NCBI GenBank assembly: GCA_004558535.1
Contig: SFCP01000003.1
Location: 1 to 45,378, forward strand
From: Bacteroidales bacterium
Lineage (GTDB): Bacteria; Bacteroidota; Bacteroidia; Bacteroidales; Bacteroidaceae
Direction: 5' to 3'
DNA length: 45,378 nucleotides
The position numbers and the translations under genes are program-made. Below the pieces are notes generated by a model. That model ran no database searches and was not told the DNA's origin. It saw nothing but the letters and a program-made list of their open reading frames with translations. Shown piece by piece: positions 25,499 to 32,646 of this stretch (position 1 is the stretch's first letter; each line of letters starts with the position of its first letter).

Positions 25499-28426
25499 AT
25501 GAAAATCCATCAAGTTCTCATCTCCTTGCTCGCAGGTGCGCTGCCATGGACCGCATCCGCACAGCAAGTGACCGTCTCGCCCATCCCGCAGGAAATCACC
25601 TGGGGCGAGAAAGCTTTTACCCGCATGGCCGAGGGCGATGCCACCTCCGGCACCTTTACATTTACGGGCATCGATGAGGCAGACACCGATGCAGCAACCC
25701 TGCTTCAGATGTTTCCCGAAGAAGTGGCCTACACCACAGACATGGAAATCATTGTCGGCGAACGCGGCGACGCTGCCGTGGCAGCCTATGAGAGTGAAAT
25801 TCCCGCGGTAGCCGAGGGCTACTACCTCAGCATCACCCCGGGCCGCGTGGTTATTGCCGGAAACGACGAAAAGGGAACTTTCTACGGCGTGCAGACCTTT
25901 GAGCAGATTGCCCGCCAGCCCGAAGTGATGTCCGTCACGGTGAAGGACTGGCCCGACGTGGCCGAGCGTGGTGTTGTCGAGGGTTTCTACGGCAACAACT
26001 GGAGCCAGACGGACCGCATCCGGCAGTTCGAATTTTACGGCCGCAACAAGATGAACGTCTACATCTACGGACCCAAGGACGACCCCTACCACCGCGAAAA
26101 ATGGAGAGAGAACTACCCCTCCACAGAAGCCAGCAAGATGCAAGAGCTGGTCGAGGCTGCACATCGCAACAAGGTACAATTTGTCTGGGCCATCCATCCC
26201 GGATTGGACATAAAGTGGAATAAAACGGACTCACTCAACGTAGTGAAGAAACTGGAAAGCATGTACGCACTGGGCGTCCGCAGTTTTGCTGTCTTCTTCG
26301 ACGACATTTTCGGCGAGGGAACCAGTGGTGTGAAGCAAGCACAACTGCTCAACTACGTCACAGACGAGTTTGTAAAGAAGCACGACGACGTGCAGCCGCT
26401 CATCATGTGCCCCACGGAGTACAACCGCAGCTGGTCGAGCAACAATTCCGCCTACCTCAGCGCACTCAAGTCGAACATGTACGAAGAGGTCCGCGTCATG
26501 TGGACCGGCAACAGCGTCGTGGATTTCATCAACAAGTCCGACCTCGACTGGATCAACCCGCGCATCGGTCGCAAAGCCTACATCTGGCTCAACTATCCCG
26601 TGACGGACTACTGCATCCGCCACCTGCTGATGGGCCCCACCTACGGCAATGACCTCAACATCGCCGACATGCTGAGCGGCTACACCGCCAACCCGATGGA
26701 GTACGCCGAAGCCTCGATGCTCTCCCTCTACAGCATCGCCGACTACACCTGGCACATGGCTACCTACGACAGCGATGCGTCCTGGGAGCGGGCCATCCGT
26801 TATCTGATGCCCGAAAATCACGAAGCCTTCCACGTATTCTGCGAGCACAACGTAGACCTCGGCAGCAACACCCACGGCCTGCGCCGCACCAACGAGTCCG
26901 TGGCATTCAAGGCAGTAGCCGATGATTTCACCGCCAAGATAGCTGCGGGCTACGACACCGAAGCCCTGGCCGCCCTCAAGGCTCAGTTCGACCTCATGGT
27001 CAACTCGGCCGAGACACTGCTTACCTGCGGCGAAAGCCCCGAACTGATGGCCGAAATCAGACCTTGGGTACAGGTGATGCAACTCATGGGACAGCGCGGA
27101 CAAATCCTCACCCAGCTCTACACCGACCTGCACGAGGAAAATCCCGAAGCCTTCATCGAGCACTACTTGCAGTTTACCGCGCTCGAGGAGCAGCAGAAGG
27201 GCGTCATGTCGCGCGACTTCGCCGGCTCCATCAAGCCCTGCAATCCCATCGTGGCCGACGTCGTGGTGGCCCCCTTCCTGAAGGAACGCCTCGGCGAACT
27301 GGTCAGCGAGTACAAGCGCCACTATGATTACCGCCTCGACGTATTCCCGGCACAGGTGCTCGAGGAGGGCGACTACTACATCATGTACAACGGCCGCTAC
27401 CTCACCAATGCCTCCTCGCCCACGGGCTATCCCGTCTTCAAGGCCGAAGAGGACCTGGTCAATCCCACCCGCCAGTACTGGACCATCAGCCTGGATCTGT
27501 CGACCAACCGCTACAAGATTGTCAGCGCACACGACACCCGCTACCTCAACGAGAAGGGAGAATTTACCGTCAACAACACGACGAACCCCTACGAGGCCGC
27601 CTGGCACACCTACAACCTCTTCCGCCTCAACGGCAAGTATGCCATCCAGAACGGCGGCAGTGCCGGCGACAAATTCTGGCAGGCTTCGACCACGCGCATC
27701 TCGGCCAGCACGAACAATACGCTCAACACCGACCGCTTCCTCTTTGAAATCGTCCCCGTAAGCGGCGCCGTGGAGCACCCCACCATCGAGGAGGGACGGG
27801 AATACGTGATTGCCGACGCATCGGGCAAGTGGTTGACCAACAACAATCCCAAGGGCTCGGGCGGAAATCCCACCTTCGCCATGCGCAAAGTGCCCTACAG
27901 CAAGACGCAGGCCTGGATCTTCACCATCGATGCCACGACCAAGCAGTACAAGCTGGTCAACGCCTTCGACAACCGCTACGTCAACGAAAAGGGCGACTTT
28001 GGCACCAATGCCTTCTACAGCACGTGGAACACCTACTCCCTGACGGAAATGGGCGGCCTCTTCTCCATCCAGAACACGGGCGATGCCGGCACCGGCTTCT
28101 GGTACATCGACGGCACGCGCATCTCCTTCAAGTCCATGGACCGCTCGGAGAGCTATCTCTTCGACATCACCCCCTACGACGTAGCCACGGCCATTCACGC
28201 CGCCACAGCCGACGATGACGCCGTCCGCTTCCTGCGTGCCGGCAGCGACCTCTGTGTCAGCGCACCCGGAGCCGTGACGGGCATCACCCTGCGCAGCGCC
28301 GACGGCAAACTGCTCCGCAGCGCCGAGGGCAAGGCTTCCATCAGCCTGGCCGGCCTGCCCCAAGCCGTCTACGTGGTCACGGCAAAGACATCCAATGGTG
28401 TCTTCACCGAAAAGGTCCTGCCCTAA
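25499..28426 (+). CDS. Secreted GH84 beta-N-acetylglucosaminidase with duplicated C-terminal modules
   Basis: 975-residue secreted enzyme. It has a signal peptide (MKIHQVLISLLAGALPWTAS), a GH20b-like N-terminal domain (about 25-140), and the GH84 catalytic barrel (about 155-440), opening with ERGVVEGFYGNNWSQ. The catalytic aspartate pair is D268-D269 (FAVFFDDIFGEG), as in the O-GlcNAcase/NagJ family, which uses substrate-assisted hydrolysis of terminal beta-GlcNAc. A helical region follows. Then come two similar modules of about 130 residues (about 620-755 and 765-895), each with an EEG-YY/YVI start, YLTN/WLTN, R-Y-NEKG-F and IQN-G-AG—FW; these look like duplicated ricin-like or other carbohydrate-binding units. 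The last 70 residues resemble a type A T9SS sorting domain (GLPQAVYVVTAK…GVFTEKVLP). Likely target: mucin or host glycoproteins. Confidence 0.9.
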   Translation: MKIHQVLISLLAGALPWTASAQQVTVSPIPQEITWGEKAFTRMAEGDATSGTFTFTGIDEADTDAATLLQMFPEEVAYTTDMEIIVGERGDAAVAAYESEIPAVAEGYYLSITPGRVVIAGNDEKGTFYGVQTFEQIARQPEVMSVTVKDWPDVAERGVVEGFYGNNWSQTDRIRQFEFYGRNKMNVYIYGPKDDPYHREKWRENYPSTEASKMQELVEAAHRNKVQFVWAIHPGLDIKWNKTDSLNVVKKLESMYALGVRSFAVFFDDIFGEGTSGVKQAQLLNYVTDEFVKKHDDVQPLIMCPTEYNRSWSSNNSAYLSALKSNMYEEVRVMWTGNSVVDFINKSDLDWINPRIGRKAYIWLNYPVTDYCIRHLLMGPTYGNDLNIADMLSGYTANPMEYAEASMLSLYSIADYTWHMATYDSDASWERAIRYLMPENHEAFHVFCEHNVDLGSNTHGLRRTNESVAFKAVADDFTAKIAAGYDTEALAALKAQFDLMVNSAETLLTCGESPELMAEIRPWVQVMQLMGQRGQILTQLYTDLHEENPEAFIEHYLQFTALEEQQKGVMSRDFAGSIKPCNPIVADVVVAPFLKERLGELVSEYKRHYDYRLDVFPAQVLEEGDYYIMYNGRYLTNASSPTGYPVFKAEEDLVNPTRQYWTISLDLSTNRYKIVSAHDTRYLNEKGEFTVNNTTNPYEAAWHTYNLFRLNGKYAIQNGGSAGDKFWQASTTRISASTNNTLNTDRFLFEIVPVSGAVEHPTIEEGREYVIADASGKWLTNNNPKGSGGNPTFAMRKVPYSKTQAWIFTIDATTKQYKLVNAFDNRYVNEKGDFGTNAFYSTWNTYSLTEMGGLFSIQNTGDAGTGFWYIDGTRISFKSMDRSESYLFDITPYDVATAIHAATADDDAVRFLRAGSDLCVSAPGAVTGITLRSADGKLLRSAEGKASISLAGLPQAVYVVTAKTSNGVFTEKVLP

Positions 28427-28452
28427 AATCCGACAACCCGCACCTGTTCAAG

Positions 28453-28476
28453 CCCCGGCGCACCGCGCCGGGGTTT
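28453..28476 (+). terminator. Terminator after the GH84 gene
   Basis: CCCCGGCGC (28453-28461), a 3-nt loop and GCGCCGGGG (28465-28473), then TTT and, a few bases on, TTTT. 27 nt past the stop. Confidence 0.75.
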
Positions 28477-28642
28477 GCTGTTTTCCTGCGGCGACGGGTG
28501 CGCCGTCGGGGCCACCGCCGCCCCTGCACCGCCACGGCGCGGCCCGCATCGGCTTCACCTTTTCGCCCTAAGCTGTGTTCCATTTTGCTGCTTATATTGT
28601 TTTATTAAGGACTTAGCGCCCAAGAAAGTGGGAAAAACTTGC

Positions 28643-28650
28643 TACTTTTG
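28643..28650 (+). promoter_or_regulatory. -7 box of the DUF5686 gene
   Basis: TACTTTTG fits TAnnTTTG, 95 nt before the ATG at 28745; no clear -33 element. Confidence 0.5.
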
Positions 28651-28744
28651 CAGGCGAAAACTATTCTGCAAGCCAAGGTTTTCCATCCCCGCAGCCGAAA
28701 ACGACAGCTTGCACGCTCTCACAATATATACGCAACGCTTCGCT

Positions 28745-31342
28745 ATGGGTAAAAAGATATATCTGCTGTTCATCGGCCTGCTGGGCCTCGTCACTGCCGC
28801 CGCACAAAGCGTCACCGGCACCGTGACAGACGAAAAGACCGGCGAACCTCTGGCCTTTGTCAACGTGACCTACGAAAACGGCAAGCACGTACAGACCAAT
28901 GCCGAGGGCAAATACACCCTGCCCCTGCGCAACGAAAAACTGCGCTTCTCGATTATCGGCTACGAGACCAAAAGCATCCGTACCCGCACGGCCGGCACCT
29001 ACAACGTGAAGCTGGAACCGACGCAAAACCTCATCAGCGAGGCCGTCGTCACCGTCAAGAAAAAAAACAAATACTCGCGCAAGAACAACCCCGCCGTAGA
29101 GCTGATGCGCAAAGTCATCGATGCCAAGCAGCGCAGCGACCTCAAGGTGCACGACTTCTACTCCATCGACAAATACAGCAAAATCACGTTCGCCTTCAAC
29201 GAAGTCACGGACAAAATCTTCCAAGAGGGGAAATTCAAGAACCTGCCCTTCCTGAAGGAACACGTCGAAGTGTGCAACGAAACGGGCAAACTCATCCTGC
29301 CCATCTCGGTCAACGAGGTCGTCTCGCGCAACATCTACCGCAAGGACCCCGAGGCCGACAAGACCATCATACTGGGACAGCGCAGCACGGGCATGAACGA
29401 CCTGCTCAACACGGGCGACATCCTCACCACTATGCTCAAGGACTGCTTCACCGACGTGGATATCTACGAGGACAACATACGCCTGTTGCAATACCCCTTT
29501 ATCAGTCCCATCTCGAGTAGCTCGGCCATCAGCTTCTACCGCTTCTTCATCGAGGACACCACCTACGTGGCAGGCGACAAGTGCATCCGCGTGGACTTCA
29601 CCCCCAACAACCCCCAAGACTTCGGCTTCTCGGGCAGCCTGTACGTGCTGGCGGATTCCACCTACCGCCTGAAAAAGGCCGACCTGGGCATCCCCAGACG
29701 CTCCGACGTCAACTTCGTGGAGAGCATGCGCATCATCCAGGAATTTCGCACCCTGCCCACGGGCGAACAGGTGCTGGTCAAGGACGACATGCTGGTGCAA
29801 CTGAAGCTCGTGGACTTCCTACAGAAATTCCAAGTGAAGCGCACGACGGAATACTCCAACTTCTCGTTCGAGGAAATACCCGAACGGACGTTCAAATTCA
29901 AGGGCAACGAACTCACCGACCCCAACGCGCTGATGCGCGGCGAGGACTTCTGGGCCGAACACCGCACCGAACAGCTCACCCAAAGCGAGGACAAGATGTC
30001 GCTCCTCATCCAGCGGCTACAGAAAATCAAGGGGTTCAAGGCCGTGCTCTTTGTGGCGAAAGCCTTTATCGAGAACTTTGTCGAGACAAGCGTAAATCCG
30101 AAGCACCCCTCCAAGGTGGATATCGGCCCGGTCAACACCATGATTTCGCAAAATTCGGTGGATGGACTCCGTCTGCGACTTTCGGCCCAGACCACCGCCA
30201 ACCTGCATCCCCACCTCTTCCTCCGTGGCTACGCTGCCTACGGCTTCAAGGACGAACGGTGGAAGGGACTGGGCGAAGTCACCTGGTCGTTCAACAAGAA
30301 AGCCTACCTGCCCCGCGAATTTCCCGTCAACAATCTCACCTTCACCTATAATCGCGACGTCATGTCGGCCAGCGACAAGTACCTGCCCACCGACAAGGAC
30401 AACGTCTTCGTCTCGCTGAAATGGACCGAGGTGGACCACATGATGTACTACGAGTACTACCGCCTGCTGTGGGACCGCGAGTGGGAAAACGGCCTGCGCT
30501 TCAAACTGCAGGCCCGCACGCAGCGCGACGAGCCCACCTCAGCACTCTTCTATCAGTCGCTCGATGGCGCAGGGACGCCCTCACAGGATCCCTCGCACCA
30601 CCGCCGCTACTTCCGTACCACCGACCTGTCCGTGGGACTGACCTACCAGCCCGGCGTGACGTGGATCAATACCAAGCAACGGCGCATTGCGGCCAACCAC
30701 GACGCACCCATCTACAGCATCAACCATACCTCGGGCATCTACGAGCACATGGGCAAAAACTATACCTACCACACGAGCGAGGCAAGCATCTACAAACGCT
30801 TCTGGCTGCAGTCGTGGGGCAAAATCGACGTACTTACCAAGGGCGGCATACAGTGGAGCCGTGTCCCCTTCCCACTGCTGGTGATGCCGGCGGCCAACCT
30901 GTCCTACATCAAGGAGGACAATATGTTTGAACTCATCAACAACATGGAATTCATGAACGACCGCTACGTACAGCTCATGATGTCGTGGGACCTGAACGGT
31001 AAAATCTTCAACCGCATCCCCCTGCTCAAGAAACTGAAGTGGCGCGAATACATCGGCTGCAACGTCCTGTGGGGCACACTGAGCAGCAAGAACAATCCCT
31101 TCCTCGAAAAGAACGCTGCCAACGACCGCCTGTTCTACTTCCCCGGCCGATTCAATGCCGACGGCAGCTTCGAATACATCTCCTCCGTGATGGACAAGAA
31201 AAAGCCCTATGTGGAGGTGATGGCCGGCATACACAACATCTTCAAACTGCTACACGTGGAGTATGTACGCCGCCTCACCTACACCGACCGGCCCGGCACC
31301 GACAAATGGGGCATCCGCCTGATGATCCGCATGTCCTTCTGA
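28745..31342 (+). CDS. DUF5686 outer-membrane protein with carboxypeptidase-regulatory-like domain
   Basis: 865-residue predicted outer-membrane protein. The signal peptide is MGKKIYLLFIGLLGLVTAAA. A carboxypeptidase-regulatory-like beta-sandwich follows (about 20-105, VTGTVTDEKTGEPLAFVNVT). The long remainder alternates polar and aromatic beta strands and ends in phenylalanine (GIRLMIRMSF), the pattern of a beta-barrel. This architecture is that of the DUF5686 family, common in Bacteroidetes and of unknown function; no TonB plug is present. The start at 28745 gives the signal peptide; the open frame before it crosses the promoter box. Single-gene unit, with the repeat element copy A immediately downstream. 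Confidence 0.88.
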   Translation: MGKKIYLLFIGLLGLVTAAAQSVTGTVTDEKTGEPLAFVNVTYENGKHVQTNAEGKYTLPLRNEKLRFSIIGYETKSIRTRTAGTYNVKLEPTQNLISEAVVTVKKKNKYSRKNNPAVELMRKVIDAKQRSDLKVHDFYSIDKYSKITFAFNEVTDKIFQEGKFKNLPFLKEHVEVCNETGKLILPISVNEVVSRNIYRKDPEADKTIILGQRSTGMNDLLNTGDILTTMLKDCFTDVDIYEDNIRLLQYPFISPISSSSAISFYRFFIEDTTYVAGDKCIRVDFTPNNPQDFGFSGSLYVLADSTYRLKKADLGIPRRSDVNFVESMRIIQEFRTLPTGEQVLVKDDMLVQLKLVDFLQKFQVKRTTEYSNFSFEEIPERTFKFKGNELTDPNALMRGEDFWAEHRTEQLTQSEDKMSLLIQRLQKIKGFKAVLFVAKAFIENFVETSVNPKHPSKVDIGPVNTMISQNSVDGLRLRLSAQTTANLHPHLFLRGYAAYGFKDERWKGLGEVTWSFNKKAYLPREFPVNNLTFTYNRDVMSASDKYLPTDKDNVFVSLKWTEVDHMMYYEYYRLLWDREWENGLRFKLQARTQRDEPTSALFYQSLDGAGTPSQDPSHHRRYFRTTDLSVGLTYQPGVTWINTKQRRIAANHDAPIYSINHTSGIYEHMGKNYTYHTSEASIYKRFWLQSWGKIDVLTKGGIQWSRVPFPLLVMPAANLSYIKEDNMFELINNMEFMNDRYVQLMMSWDLNGKIFNRIPLLKKLKWREYIGCNVLWGTLSSKNNPFLEKNAANDRLFYFPGRFNADGSFEYISSVMDKKKPYVEVMAGIHNIFKLLHVEYVRRLTYTDRPGTDKWGIRLMIRMSF

Positions 31343-31418
31343 CGACTCCCTACGACGGCCCGCAAAGTGCATAGAAGTGCACGAGCAGATTTAACGTAAA
31401 CTTTCCTAAAGCCCCGTT

Positions 31419-31544
31419 TTGTGCCGGAATTTTCCTATCGCAGGCCGGTGCGTTTCCACAAAGTGCTGACTAATTTCAACCAACCGGGACGTAGATAAAA
31501 CCAAGTCCTTTGTAATTTTTCCTAAGTGCCGGATAGTTTTGCCC
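31419..31544 (+). repeat. 21-bp-period repeat array, locus 3
   Basis: Six degenerate 21-bp units beginning at 31419, 31440, 31461, 31482, 31503 and 31524. The clearest are AAGTCCTTTGTAA (31503) and AAGTGCCGGATAG (31524), separated by T-rich filler. The phase is identical in copy B. Confidence 0.7.
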
Positions 31545-31560
31545 GCAGGCAGGACCTAAA

Positions 31561-31599
31561 AAAGGAGGAAGCCGCTCTCTGCATACGGCTTCCTCCTTT
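31561..31599 (-). terminator. Strong minus-strand hairpin of repeat copy A
   Basis: 14-bp perfect stem (31561-31574 with 31586-31599, AAAGGAGGAAGCCG) and 11-nt loop. On the minus strand it is followed by six Ts, a textbook intrinsic terminator. No minus-strand gene ends here; the promoter at 31606-31637 fires directly into it. Confidence 0.75.
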
Positions 31600-31605
31600 G
31601 CTTTG

Positions 31606-31637
31606 CAAATATACCACATTTTTCAGCGAAAAGCAAA
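31606..31637 (-). promoter_or_regulatory. Minus-strand promoter inside repeat copy A
   Basis: -7 TATATTTG (complement of 31606-31613) and -33 TTTG (complement of 31634-31637), 20 nt apart. Predicted start is about 31600, at the foot of the hairpin. Confidence 0.65.
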
Positions 31638-31710
31638 TCCGGCTCTTCCCGTTTTAACATTTCCGCAAAGCCGCGGCGCAGGAGGGAGCTGGGAATTAGG
31701 AAATAGAAAT

Positions 31711-31842
31711 CAGGAATTGGGATTTAGGGCTGGGAATGAGGAATTTATCCGTCCGGCGGAAGCCCCAAGCCCAAGCCTCGTCCGCTTGGTCAAACTCCAT
31801 GTCCAATTCCCAATTTTCCAAGCCCTAATTCCCAATTCCTGA
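31711..31842. repeat. Long imperfect inverted repeat of GGAATT-type words
   Basis: CAGGAATTGGGATTTAGGGC (from about 31711) is complementary, with about one mismatch, to GCCCTAATTCCCAATTCCTG (ending about 31842). Additional GGGAATTAGG and CCAATTCCCAATTTTCC words lie on either side. About 70 bp of ordinary sequence separates the arms. Confidence 0.6.
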
Positions 31843-31860
31843 AACAAAAGCTGCAAAATA

Positions 31861-31892
31861 TTTGGCCGGTTTCGCGGGAATTACTACCTTTG
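31861..31892 (+). promoter_or_regulatory. Promoter of tRNA-Gln
   Basis: -33 TTTG (31861-31864) and -7 TACCTTTG (31885-31892), 20 nt apart; start predicted at about 31899, 24 nt before the tRNA. Confidence 0.75.
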
Positions 31893-31922
31893 CGCCGTCA
31901 TCTGACGATGTACAAGCGAGTT

Positions 31923-31994
31923 TGTTCCATGGTGTAATGGTTAGCACTAGAGTTTTTGGTTCTCTCAGTCCCCGTTCGAGTCGGAGTGGAACAA
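31923..31994 (+). tRNA. tRNA-Gln (anticodon TTG)
   Basis: 72-nt cloverleaf: acceptor TGTTCCA/TGGAACA, D arm ATGGTGTAATGGTTAGCAC as in other bacterial tRNA-Gln, anticodon loop TTTTGGT with TTG, T loop TTCGAGT. The closing pair of the anticodon stem is T-T. CCA is not encoded. Confidence 0.9.
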
Positions 31995-32003
31995 CTGAAA
32001 TCC

Positions 32004-32045
32004 AAAGCGCGCTCCACCTATTTCGGTGTGGCGCGCTTTCTTTTT
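32004..32045 (+). terminator. Terminator after tRNA-Gln
   Basis: AAAGCGCGC (32004-32012) pairs with GCGCGCTTT (32031-32039), with further pairing inside (CCACC/GGTG), followed by CTTTTT. Confidence 0.8.
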
Positions 32046-32057
32046 ATCCCCCCTCCC

Positions 32058-32603
32058 ATGCTGCTACGACTGACTCCTGATTTTGCGATAAATACCGGCG
32101 TATTCCGATTGGACTTCCGGCCGGGAGGGAGCACCGTGGGACAGCTGCACCGCGCAGGCAACCACTTCACCATCCTCCTGCCCCTTGACTTCTCGTTTGA
32201 CAAGCCTGAGGGCATCCTCTGGGCCAACCGCGTGGTCACGCGCGTGCTGCGCAATTTTGCCCGACAGTACTTCCCGCGCCTCGTGCAGGAATATGCCACC
32301 TACTTCGACCTGCGCTACAACCGCGTATTCGTCAAGGATATGATTTCGCGATGGGGTAGCTGCTCCTCGCTGGGCAACATCAACCTGTCCCTATGGCTGC
32401 TGCTGGCGCCCGACCACCTGCTGCGCTACGTCGTCAAGCACGAACTGGCCCACCTGAACGAGATGAACCACGGACCGCGCTTCTGGCACGAAGTGGACCG
32501 GCTGTGCGGCGCACCGGGCGAGGGCAAACGCCTGGAGCGCGAGATGAAGGCGTTCGCCCGCTCGCTGACCCCAAAAATCCTGTCGCGCAGCCATGCGGGC
32601 TGA
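32058..32603 (+). CDS. YgjP/SprT-like zinc metallopeptidase-fold protein (M48-related)
   Basis: 181-residue protein of the YgjP family (DUF45, COG1451). The family motif RWGSCSS is present, and the zinc-site HELAH is at residues 128-132 (VVKHELAHLNEMNHGPRFW), with the third ligand expected in the HGPRFWHEVD segment. Members are predicted cytosolic metalloproteins; YgjP-like proteins are found beside restriction and nucleotide-metabolism genes in other genomes, but the cellular role is unsettled. The ATG at 32058 follows directly after the tRNA-Gln terminator; the upstream open frame overlaps the tRNA and is not coding. The next gene starts 43 nt downstream on the same strand. Confidence 0.85.
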   Translation: MLLRLTPDFAINTGVFRLDFRPGGSTVGQLHRAGNHFTILLPLDFSFDKPEGILWANRVVTRVLRNFARQYFPRLVQEYATYFDLRYNRVFVKDMISRWGSCSSLGNINLSLWLLLAPDHLLRYVVKHELAHLNEMNHGPRFWHEVDRLCGAPGEGKRLEREMKAFARSLTPKILSRSHAG

Positions 32604-32646
32604 TGCCGTCCCCACGTCAATCCACCTCCCACCCTCTCTCATCCCC

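Larger units (their letters stand above)
31365..31662. repeat. Dispersed 300-bp repeat, copy A
   Basis: About 298 bp matching 41589-41887 over its whole length at roughly 85% by eye. Both copies start AAGTGCAnAGAAGTGCAC and end CCCGTTTTAACATTT. Left part: direct repeat of AAGTGCA, then TTTAACGTAAACTTTCC. Middle: the 21-bp-period units (31419-31544). Right: hairpin (31561-31599) and minus-strand promoter (31606-31637). No ORF. It lies between the DUF5686 gene and tRNA-Gln. Confidence 0.85.

Noticed and set aside
26231..28363. 710-codon open frame opposite the GH84 gene
   Set aside because: Complement of a GC-rich coding region; no signal, domain or promoter, and the plus-strand gene is unambiguous.
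31365..31662. Insertion sequence or MITE
   Set aside because: No transposase, no terminal inverted repeats that I can pair between the two ends, and no obvious target-site duplication. I therefore call it a dispersed repeat of unknown mobility.
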